A stretch of 53,723 nucleotides of DNA, taken from positions 1-53,723 of the forward strand of contig JAUICO010000019.1 of assembly GCA_030427825.1 (NCBI GenBank), given 5' to 3'. Origin of the DNA: a bacterium (GTDB taxonomy: Bacteria > Myxococcota_A > Bradymonadia > REDH01). The notes beneath the pieces were generated by a model. That model had not been told where the DNA came from. It saw only the letters and a list, made by a program, of their open reading frames with translations, and searched no databases. This document shows, in pieces, positions 1 to 7,325 of the stretch. Within the stretch, counting starts at the first letter, position 1, and every line of letters starts with the position of its first letter. The position numbers and the translations under genes were made by a program.

Positions 1-82
1 CGTCAGGGATGTTGTCCGCCGGGCTTCCGACGGCGCCCATCAGCATCGTCTTCTTTCGCTTGTTCTCGGATTTCTCCGACAT
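1..82 (-). CDS. 5' end of an unidentified gene, cut by the window edge
   Basis: Only the first 27 codons are inside the window. They read MSEKSENKRKKTMLMGAVG and then SPADNIPD. The start is well supported: the minus strand carries a perfect AGGAGG nine bases before the ATG at 82. The N-terminus is Lys/Glu-rich and cytoplasmic in character, with no signal peptide in the visible part. The gene is divergent from the barrel-protein gene at 446, so the two probably share the intervening region as a control region. No function can be given from so short a piece. Confidence 0.6.
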   Translation of the reverse strand, partial: MSEKSENKRKKTMLMGAVGSPADNIPD

Positions 83-445
83 TTCGACGAGCCTCCTGTG
101 AATCCGCGTGCCCGGATCGCCCGGACGGGCTGTGGAAGTGCTTGTCTGCGCTTCGTTTCCCGCACGTCGCCTCTTATACCCCCGCACGCCGCGGATACCA
201 ACTATGTGGCCCCGGGTACCGATAGACAGGCAGTCGGCGCCGGGCCGACCGCGCTCCGAAGGGAGCAGGCGCCCCGCATGACCGGTTATTCGGGGCGTGA
301 TCGGGCATCAGACACGTCGTCCTCGACGACCTGCGCGCCGCCGCCGATCTCTCTTGTCACTGCAAAATGCTGCGTGCTAGCGTCCCGCGACCTTGAATCC
401 AGCTATCGAACCGCCTGCGCACGCAACGGCGAAACGAGGAATTCT
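83..445. other. Divergent intergenic region
   Basis: This 363-bp stretch separates the minus-strand gene starting at 82 from the plus-strand gene starting at 446. An open frame runs through it in phase with the downstream gene, but its translation is low-complexity Arg/Thr/Ala sequence that precedes a clean signal peptide, so I treat it as non-coding. It should hold promoters for both genes. A TTGTCA at 354-359 is the only -35-like element I noticed, and no convincing -10 follows it. Confidence 0.4.
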
Positions 446-2671
446 ATGAAGCGATTGGTGATCGGCTTAGCCGCGCTCACATTTCTGTCCACACCGGCGT
501 TCGCACAGGACCGGGACACCGACGCAGCGGTCGACGACACCGCACAGAGTGTGGAGCAGGCTGCCGACGCCGTCGGTGACATGCTGGACGAGTCCGCTGA
601 AGGGGCGGACGAAGCCGTGGATACCGCTGTCGAAGACGTCCTCGAGGAGAGCGAAGCAGCGGAGGCGGAAGCCGTCTCTGCGCCGACCGGGAGCGGAACG
701 GCTCAGATCGGAACAGGCGACGGCGAAGCCGCTGTCGACGAGGCTACGGACACCGATAACAGTGGCAGCTCGGAGAACACTGCGCAGAACGCAGAGCCTG
801 TGGCTACACCGCCCGCGCCCGCAGCCACCGGTGGCGAACAGGGAGCATCCCGCCGGCCGACTCCGCCGCCGCCCGGCGCCACCGGCGGCAACAGTGGCGT
901 ACCGCAGTGGCAGCGAATTACGGAAGCGGAGCTCAACGAACCCAACGAGTCCTACCCGTGGCTGGAGTGGCACGGATACTTCCGTTTTCGCGCAGACAGC
1001 TTCTGGAACCTTGACCTGGGAACCACCGGCACAAGCCCGATTCTGCCGCCAGCTGAGGCCCTCGTCAACGCCAACACCCGCACCGGTGGTGAGTGGGCAG
1101 ACATTCCGCCTACCGACGACATCGGCGGCGAGGTCGTGGACTTCGGTCGATACGTGAAGGACGGCGCAAACCACATCGGTGGTGCCAACCTGCGCTTCCG
1201 ACTGCGCCCCATCTTCCACGTCATGGAGCGCGCACGCATCCACCTGGAGATGAACATCCTGGACAATCTCGTGATGGGCTCAACGCCGGATGGCTTCAAC
1301 GAGATCGACGGTGTCGGCGGCCGTGGCGACGTTCCGATCGTCGCGTTCTCAGGCGGGCAGGAGCCCCCTACTCTCGCGTCGGTCGGCCAGAACAGCATCA
1401 ACGTTACGCAGGCCTACGGCGAAGCGACAGCCTTCTTCGGTCGCCTTCGTCTGGGCCGCATGGCAGACAACTTCGGACTCGGAATCATGGCGAACGGCGG
1501 CGGCGATTACACCTCGCTGCGTGAGCGACGCCTGAGCTTCCGTGGTCTCGGACAATCCGGCCACACCTGCCTGGATTGCGACTACGGCGACTACGTAGAC
1601 CGAGCCGAGCTGCGAACTCGCCTCTTCAACCATTACATCACCCTCGCGTTTGACTACGCCTACAACGGCCCGACCAACGGCGACCCGGTAAACTCCTTCG
1701 GCCAGCCCCGCGACGTCAGCCAGTTCGACGACGTGCGCAGCTATGTGTTCCAGATCGAGCGTCGTCCGATGGATGAACGCGAAATCGGCGAGCGGAACCG
1801 CCGCCTCAACGAGCTGAGAATCCCGGCTTTCGATTACGGCGCACGCCTGAACTACCGCACCCAGCGAATCAGCGCCGAGCAGTGTGAAGAGGAGCTTGAT
1901 GCCGCGAGCTGCGTATTCGTGCCGCGCGGCGCAAAAGCGTTCATGACCAGCCTCTGGGCGCGTCTGCAGCACAGCCCCGGTTTCCGCCGCCACCTTCGCA
2001 TTGAGCTCGAGCTTGCCGGCGTCTTCGGCAAGATCGAGAACGTCGTCAATGGCCTCGACAACGAGGACCGTACCATGCGCCAGTTCGGTGGCGCCCTCGA
2101 AGTCGACTACTCCGACTTTGAGCTCGGCACTGGCTTCAACGCCGGCTTCGCGACCGGCCGCGACAACTCAGACGGCGACGCCACACCGGGCTTCGGCGTG
2201 CAGGACCGCTTCCTGCCTCTCGTCGATGAAGGGACAATCACCGCGTTTCAGTTCGACCGCAACTACATGGTCGACCACATCATGTTCCGAGAAATCATCG
2301 GGACCATTACCAACGCCTGGTACATCAACCCCTACTTTCAGTACGACCTCTTTTCGAAGTTCAACGACGTACTCGGCGCGCGCCTTGACGTGATCGCCGC
2401 AGGCGCGCTCGTGCCGGGAGTGACGCCGTCAGGCAACGGCTTCTACGGCGTCGAGCTGGACTTCGGCGCGTACTATCGCCAGCCTCGATTCAGCGCCGAC
2501 CTGTCCTTCGGAGTCTTCCTGCCCGGCAACGCTTTCAACGGCGTCCGTGGTCGTTCGCGCCTCTCAAGCGTGACCGAATACTACGGCAACTCTGTCTTCG
2601 ATCAGTACGCTGAAGATGTGCGCGCGAAGGCGTCGGCGACCCTGCAGGGCCGCTTCTTCTGGACCTTCTGA
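446..2671 (+). CDS. Outer-membrane beta-barrel protein, TIGR04551-like
   Basis: The protein has 741 residues. It starts with a clear signal peptide (MKRLVIGLAALTFLSTPAFA, cut before Gln21) at an ATG preceded by GAGGA, so the longer open frame back to 98 is rejected. Residues about 22-150 are Asp/Glu/Ala/Pro-rich and look disordered. From about residue 170 (WLEWHGYFRFRAD) to the end the sequence alternates aromatic and polar residues, and it closes on Phe (GRFFWTF), the usual C-terminal signal for barrel insertion by BAM. A pair CLDC lies near residue 375. The layout recalls the TIGR04551 family of myxobacterial proteins; that name is from memory. It probably sits in the outer membrane, with unknown substrate. 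The gamma-glutamyltransferase gene follows 8 bp downstream, so the two are likely co-transcribed. Confidence 0.72.
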   Translation: MKRLVIGLAALTFLSTPAFAQDRDTDAAVDDTAQSVEQAADAVGDMLDESAEGADEAVDTAVEDVLEESEAAEAEAVSAPTGSGTAQIGTGDGEAAVDEATDTDNSGSSENTAQNAEPVATPPAPAATGGEQGASRRPTPPPPGATGGNSGVPQWQRITEAELNEPNESYPWLEWHGYFRFRADSFWNLDLGTTGTSPILPPAEALVNANTRTGGEWADIPPTDDIGGEVVDFGRYVKDGANHIGGANLRFRLRPIFHVMERARIHLEMNILDNLVMGSTPDGFNEIDGVGGRGDVPIVAFSGGQEPPTLASVGQNSINVTQAYGEATAFFGRLRLGRMADNFGLGIMANGGGDYTSLRERRLSFRGLGQSGHTCLDCDYGDYVDRAELRTRLFNHYITLAFDYAYNGPTNGDPVNSFGQPRDVSQFDDVRSYVFQIERRPMDEREIGERNRRLNELRIPAFDYGARLNYRTQRISAEQCEEELDAASCVFVPRGAKAFMTSLWARLQHSPGFRRHLRIELELAGVFGKIENVVNGLDNEDRTMRQFGGALEVDYSDFELGTGFNAGFATGRDNSDGDATPGFGVQDRFLPLVDEGTITAFQFDRNYMVDHIMFREIIGTITNAWYINPYFQYDLFSKFNDVLGARLDVIAAGALVPGVTPSGNGFYGVELDFGAYYRQPRFSADLSFGVFLPGNAFNGVRGRSRLSSVTEYYGNSVFDQYAEDVRAKASATLQGRFFWTF

Positions 2672-2679
2672 GATTCGCC

Positions 2680-4719
2680 ATGCGCAGCACGCTTCTGCCG
2701 GCCGCGCTCACCCTGCTCTTCGCCGCATGCGCCGTCTGGCCGGGAGAGCGGGCCGCCGTCCCAGCTGAGGCGACCGCGACCGGTGTCGCCGAATCGGCAC
2801 CCTCCGCCGGGGTAACGCCGGCGACCATGTGCGCGGACCTGTCGCTTGCCTCGGAGGGCAGGGACGTCCTCGTGTCCGGCGATTGCGACGGTGCCGTGAT
2901 TGTCTCACGGCGGGCGATCGGCGGAGACGGCGAACCTGTTGAGTCTACTGCTGACCTGCCCTTTCGGGACACGGCGCCGGTGGCCGGTGTGTACGCCTAT
3001 TCCGTACTTCTTCCGGACGACCCGGGCACACGACTCGCAGAACTCTACATCGATGTGGGCGATGCAGGGGCAGATCCGGCCACCGAAGCTGAGACCCGCC
3101 CCGTAGCGCCTTCAGCGACAGGAACGCGTGCGGCCGTCGCCGCCGACCATCCACTGGCCTCTCAGACGGGCATCGACATCCTTCAAGCCGGCGGCAACGC
3201 TGTTGACGCCGCCGTCGCTGTCGGGCTCGTGCTTGGCGTAGTCAACCCGTTCGGCTCCGGAATCGGCGGCGGCGGATTCGCTGTATACTCTGACGCAAGC
3301 GGTGCCGAGCGCGTCGCCCTCGATTTTCGCGAGACAGCGCCGTCCGGTGCCACCAGAGACATGTACGTGGAAGACGGCACGGTCGTGTCGGGCCTCTCGA
3401 CGCGCGGCGGGCTTGCCGTGGCAGTGCCGGGAGAAATCGCCGGCTGGTGGGCCCTTCACCAGCGCTTTGGTGCCCTGGACTGGCAGTCTGTCGTGGAGCC
3501 GGCACTGCGCCTTGCGCGCGATGGTTTCGAGAGCGGAAGCCTGCTGCCTGAGCGCCTCGCAAGCGCGATTCAGCGTGGTCACACCGCGGTGCCCGGAGCC
3601 TTTACGAGCGACGGAGAGCTTGAAGCCGGCTCAATCGTCACGCGACCGCAGCTTGCAAGCACTCTGAATGCTGTCGCTACCGGTGGCGCCGAAGCCTTCT
3701 ACGAGGGCGACGTGGCCCACGCGATTGCCGAAGAAGTGCGCGAGGCCGGCGGCATCATCACTACGGAAGACCTCGCCTCGTACGCGGTGCGTTGGCTGGA
3801 GCCCATCCGGACCGAATATCAAGGCTACGAGGTGTTGGGCATGCCGCCACCGAGCAGCGGCGGCGTTGCCATAGGCGAGGCTCTGCGCGCGATTGAGCTT
3901 CACCACGAACGTAACACCGAGTTCGTCATCAACCCGGATGACGCGGCATCGGCGCATTTGATCGTCGAGACGCTGGCACATGTCTTTGCGGACCGCGCGC
4001 GGCTGCTCGGAGATCCCGACTTCTTCGACGTCCCTGTCTCCGAGCTGCTCAGCGATGAACGCGCGGCGGAGATCTGCGACGCCTTTGAGGACGCCAACAC
4101 GCTGACTCCGGGCGCCTACGGACCGGTGATGGAGCCACCTGAGGACGGCGGAACGTCACACTTTTCGATTATCGACGGGGACGGAAACGCAATCGCGGTC
4201 ACCTCTACGGTCAACACCTCATTCGGCTCCGGTGTCGTCGGCTCCACCACCGGCATCATCTACAACAATGAGATGGACGATTTCTCGGCACAGCCGGGGT
4301 CACCGAACGCCTACGGTCTCGTAGGCAGCGAAGCCAACGCCATCGCGCCGGGCAAGCGTCCGCTGTCCTCAATGTCGCCGACAATTGTGTTGCGCGACGG
4401 CGCTCCGGTGGCGTCTCTCGGCGGAAGCGGCGGCCCGAAGATCATCACGTCGACCCTGCTTGTCCTGCTTCGGGTCATCGACCAGAACCTCACGCTCGCC
4501 GAAGCCGTGGCCGCACCTCGACTTCATCACCAGTGGCTGCCCTTCGTGCTTTTTTCAGAGTCGCCGGCCGGGAGCGACCTTCGGGCAGGCCTTGTGTCCA
4601 GAGGACACGACCTGCGGGACTACGGTTGGGCCTCAGCAGTGCAGGCTGTGTGGCGTGCCGGCGGCCGGATCGAAGCGGCCTCAGACTACAGAAAGCACGG
4701 CGCACCGGCGGTCTGGTAG
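2680..4719 (+). CDS. ggt: Gamma-glutamyltransferase, lipoprotein
   Basis: This 679-residue Ntn-hydrolase should transfer or hydrolyse the gamma-glutamyl group of glutathione and related compounds. The start gives a lipoprotein signal ending in LLFAAC (Cys17), so the enzyme is probably membrane-anchored rather than free in the periplasm. About 120 residues of unrecognised sequence lie between the anchor and the GGT domain, which opens at about residue 148 with HPLASQTGIDILQAGGNAVD. The autoprocessing site is GGTSHFSIID, with Thr492 as the expected new N-terminal nucleophile, followed by NTSFGSG and NNEMDDFS. The oxyanion motif PLSSMSPT and the GGSGG loop are intact, so activity is expected. 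The extra N-terminal domain and lipid anchor are unlike the roughly 580-residue E. coli enzyme. Confidence 0.93.
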   Translation: MRSTLLPAALTLLFAACAVWPGERAAVPAEATATGVAESAPSAGVTPATMCADLSLASEGRDVLVSGDCDGAVIVSRRAIGGDGEPVESTADLPFRDTAPVAGVYAYSVLLPDDPGTRLAELYIDVGDAGADPATEAETRPVAPSATGTRAAVAADHPLASQTGIDILQAGGNAVDAAVAVGLVLGVVNPFGSGIGGGGFAVYSDASGAERVALDFRETAPSGATRDMYVEDGTVVSGLSTRGGLAVAVPGEIAGWWALHQRFGALDWQSVVEPALRLARDGFESGSLLPERLASAIQRGHTAVPGAFTSDGELEAGSIVTRPQLASTLNAVATGGAEAFYEGDVAHAIAEEVREAGGIITTEDLASYAVRWLEPIRTEYQGYEVLGMPPPSSGGVAIGEALRAIELHHERNTEFVINPDDAASAHLIVETLAHVFADRARLLGDPDFFDVPVSELLSDERAAEICDAFEDANTLTPGAYGPVMEPPEDGGTSHFSIIDGDGNAIAVTSTVNTSFGSGVVGSTTGIIYNNEMDDFSAQPGSPNAYGLVGSEANAIAPGKRPLSSMSPTIVLRDGAPVASLGGSGGPKIITSTLLVLLRVIDQNLTLAEAVAAPRLHHQWLPFVLFSESPAGSDLRAGLVSRGHDLRDYGWASAVQAVWRAGGRIEAASDYRKHGAPAVW

Positions 4720-4953
4720 CGCGCGGCGGCGGCGACGGCGCGCGACCGCGAACAGGCCCCCCGGACGGTGACTCTCCGGGCCATTTCGGCGGCCTGTGCC
4801 GCGCGCCGACCTCCGCCGGCACGGACTCACGAGAGACCCGAAGCGGAGCGAGCGTTTCGGCCGAAGAATGCGCCGATTTTTTGCGTCCGCAGCCTCCACG
4901 GTGTCTTGTGCACGGTGAAACACAGCGTTCCACCGTAATCGACGGCGTTGACC

Positions 4954-6351
4954 ATGCTCTACAAGTCTCGAACTCCTGAGAAGCAGCCTCTGCCGGGCTC
5001 GCGATTGTCACTTGAGCACACCTATGTTGTTGGCGATGCCATCGAGCACGGGCCGCTCGCGACGATGTACAACGGCCAGTGGAATCCCTTTGAGGTCCCC
5101 GTAGTCATCCGGGCCTGCGACAAACTGGCAGATGTAGAGCCCACCGAGCGAACCCGCCGTCGAATCTGCAACACCATCCTTGCCCGAGCCGGCTTCGTGC
5201 GCGGTCCGGGGCTGCCGGACATCGTCGACATCGGTCTCGACGACGAAAACCTGCCCTTCTCTGTGATGCGTCTGCCCGCGGGTCAGAGCCTGCGAGCACG
5301 CCTCGAGGCACGCGGCCCCCTGACGGCCTCTCAGACGGCGACAGTCGTCACGGACATCGCCCGGGCGCTCACCACCTGCCGTGAGGCCGGCGCATTTCAT
5401 CGTGGACCGACGGTTGACCGCATCTGGCTGACCGACGACGGACACGCGATTCTGCTGGGTCTCGGCGAAGTATTGTACCACCACGACGTGCGCTCAAGCA
5501 CGGGGCCGCGGCGTATTGAACTGCTGTGGCACCTGCCGCCGGAGTGTTTCGCGGCTGCAGGGTACGGCGAAGGGACAAACGACCCGACGACAGAGCGGAT
5601 CCGCCTCAAGAGCGGCAGCCGCGGCGGACGCGAGATTGAAGAGAGCGCAGCCGCAGAGGTCTTTGCCCTCGGGAGCCTCGCGTATCACTGCCTCATGGGT
5701 CATCACCCCTACTTTGTGAACCCCGCCGAACCCTCGTCCGGGATCCTCGCAGCCGTCACCGGTGAGGCGCTGCCGCTGACGACTCTCGACCCCGAACACC
5801 CGCTCTTCGAAGCGATCGCAATTGCGATGCGCGGCAACCCCGAGGATCGCTTCGAGACCGTCGCTGCGTTCGTCGAGAACATCGCTGTCGACGAAGAAGA
5901 CGGCTCGGCAGATGCCGATCACGACGATGATGAATGGGTCCCGCTGCGCGAAAGACTACGTGTGCAGGCACCAGAGGGCGAAGCAGCCGCCACCGAGGCA
6001 CCGCGAGAGGTGGTGAAGGTTCGCACCGGTATTCTCTGGAAGATCACCACGGTCGCCCTCTTCTGCGCACTCCTTCTCTACGCGTTCGTGGACCGCGCTC
6101 GCCCCGCCAGCCTGCTCATCACCTCAGACCCGCCGGGCCTGGAACTCGCTGAGGTTGTGGGGCACCAGACGGAATCGCGCGGAACGACACCCCTGGTGCT
6201 GACTCGAAGAAAGTTGAACGCACCTATTGATCTCAGGACGGTCGGCCCCGACGGTGAGCTCGGACAAACGCGACGATTCTTCCCGCGCGACTTTCAGGAC
6301 CTGGGTCGCTGCCGTAGAATGACCGTCGAACTGGAATTCCCGAACCTCTGA
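4954..6351 (+). CDS. Membrane pseudokinase with C-terminal PEGA-like domain
   Basis: The 465-residue protein has a Ser/Thr-kinase fold at about residues 22-315, one membrane helix at about 359-378 (ITTVALFCALLLYAF) and a short C-terminal domain beginning PASLLITSDPPGLELAEV, which reads like a PEGA repeat. The catalytic residues are missing. Arg53 stands where the ATP-binding Lys belongs (PVVIRACD), the HRD motif is FHRGPTVDR (Gly151 for Asp, Arg156 for Asn), and DFG is replaced by GLGE at 169-172. The kinase C-lobe pattern EVFALGSLAYHCLMGHHPYF is retained. It is therefore likely a scaffold or sensor rather than an enzyme. An in-frame TTG at 4948 is an alternative start. The hydroxyacid dehydrogenase gene follows 7 bp after the stop. 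Confidence 0.75.
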   Translation: MLYKSRTPEKQPLPGSRLSLEHTYVVGDAIEHGPLATMYNGQWNPFEVPVVIRACDKLADVEPTERTRRRICNTILARAGFVRGPGLPDIVDIGLDDENLPFSVMRLPAGQSLRARLEARGPLTASQTATVVTDIARALTTCREAGAFHRGPTVDRIWLTDDGHAILLGLGEVLYHHDVRSSTGPRRIELLWHLPPECFAAAGYGEGTNDPTTERIRLKSGSRGGREIEESAAAEVFALGSLAYHCLMGHHPYFVNPAEPSSGILAAVTGEALPLTTLDPEHPLFEAIAIAMRGNPEDRFETVAAFVENIAVDEEDGSADADHDDDEWVPLRERLRVQAPEGEAAATEAPREVVKVRTGILWKITTVALFCALLLYAFVDRARPASLLITSDPPGLELAEVVGHQTESRGTTPLVLTRRKLNAPIDLRTVGPDGELGQTRRFFPRDFQDLGRCRRMTVELEFPNL

Positions 6352-6358
6352 AGCAACG

Positions 6359-7315
6359 ATGCGCATTGTCTGCCTGGACGCGGCGCCGGCAGACGCCGGT
6401 GATCTTGATTGGAGCGGAATCTCGTCCCTCGGCGAGTTAACTGTCCATCCCAACACTGCAGCGCGCGACGTCACCCGGCGCCTGAGCGGCGCTACGGTCG
6501 CTTTGACCAACAAGGTTCGTATCGACGACGCGGTGATGGAATCGGCGCCGGACCTGCGGCTGATTTGTGTCCTCGCGACCGGGTACGACGTCGTCGAGAT
6601 CGAGGCCGCCCGAAGGCGCGGCATTACGGTCTGCAACGTTCCCGCCTACAGCACGGCGTCCACAGCACAGCTTGCGATCGGTCTGCTGATAGCGCTCGCC
6701 TCAAGAATCGACGCACACAATGCGGCCGTCCACCGTGGGGAATGGTCCGATGCACCGGCATTCACCTTCTGGAAGCACCCGTTGGTAGAGCTCGACGGAC
6801 TCACGCTGGCGATCGTGGGAACCGGCGCGATTGGCAGTCGCGTCGGACGCATCGCCGAGGCAATGGGCATGTCGGTCATCTCGGCACAGCTGCCCGGCAG
6901 GCCAGCGGGTGCAACAGGGGCGTGGCTGCGGGTCCCCTTCAGCGAAGCGATGGCAGCCGCTGACGCGGTAAGCCTGCACGCTCCGCTCACGGCCGACACG
7001 AAGCACCTGATCGACGCCGATGTGCTTCGCTCGATGAAAGCCGGTGCGTTCATCGTAAATGCCGGTCGCGGACCACTGGTTGACGAGGCTGCGATGCGGG
7101 CGGCGCTCGATAGTAGCGCCATCGCAGGCTACGCCTCGGACGTCCTCAGCACAGAGCCGCCTCCGCATTCCCACCCGCTCTTCGGCGCGCCCAACTGCAT
7201 TCTCACTCCACACATCGGCTGGGCAACCCTCGCCGCGCGAAAACGACTGCTTGCGACCGTCGAAGCAAACATTCGCGCCTGGGTGGACCGGGAACCTCAG
7301 AACACCGTCTCATAG
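6359..7315 (+). CDS. D-isomer-specific 2-hydroxyacid dehydrogenase
   Basis: This 318-residue protein is a NAD(P)-dependent oxidoreductase of the glycerate/phosphoglycerate dehydrogenase family, cytoplasmic by sequence. The nucleotide-binding glycine motif is GTGAIGSRVG at about 159-168, and the catalytic triad is complete: Arg237 (NAGRGPLVD), Glu266 (DVLSTEPP) and His285 (TPHIGWAT). The N-terminal substrate domain resembles HprA-type hydroxypyruvate reductases (LICVLATGYDVVE, CNVPAYST). At the end of the second Rossmann strand (GMSVISAQLPG) the acidic residue that usually selects NAD is absent, which hints at relaxed or NADP preference. The substrate cannot be told from sequence. It lies between the pseudokinase gene and the GH31 gene, 10 bp before the latter. 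Confidence 0.88.
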   Translation: MRIVCLDAAPADAGDLDWSGISSLGELTVHPNTAARDVTRRLSGATVALTNKVRIDDAVMESAPDLRLICVLATGYDVVEIEAARRRGITVCNVPAYSTASTAQLAIGLLIALASRIDAHNAAVHRGEWSDAPAFTFWKHPLVELDGLTLAIVGTGAIGSRVGRIAEAMGMSVISAQLPGRPAGATGAWLRVPFSEAMAAADAVSLHAPLTADTKHLIDADVLRSMKAGAFIVNAGRGPLVDEAAMRAALDSSAIAGYASDVLSTEPPPHSHPLFGAPNCILTPHIGWATLAARKRLLATVEANIRAWVDREPQNTVS

Positions 7316-7325
7316 GAAGGTTCTC

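Noticed and set aside
98..445. N-terminal extension of the outer-membrane barrel protein
   Set aside because: The translation is low-complexity and precedes a clean signal peptide whose ATG at 446 has its own GAGGA site.
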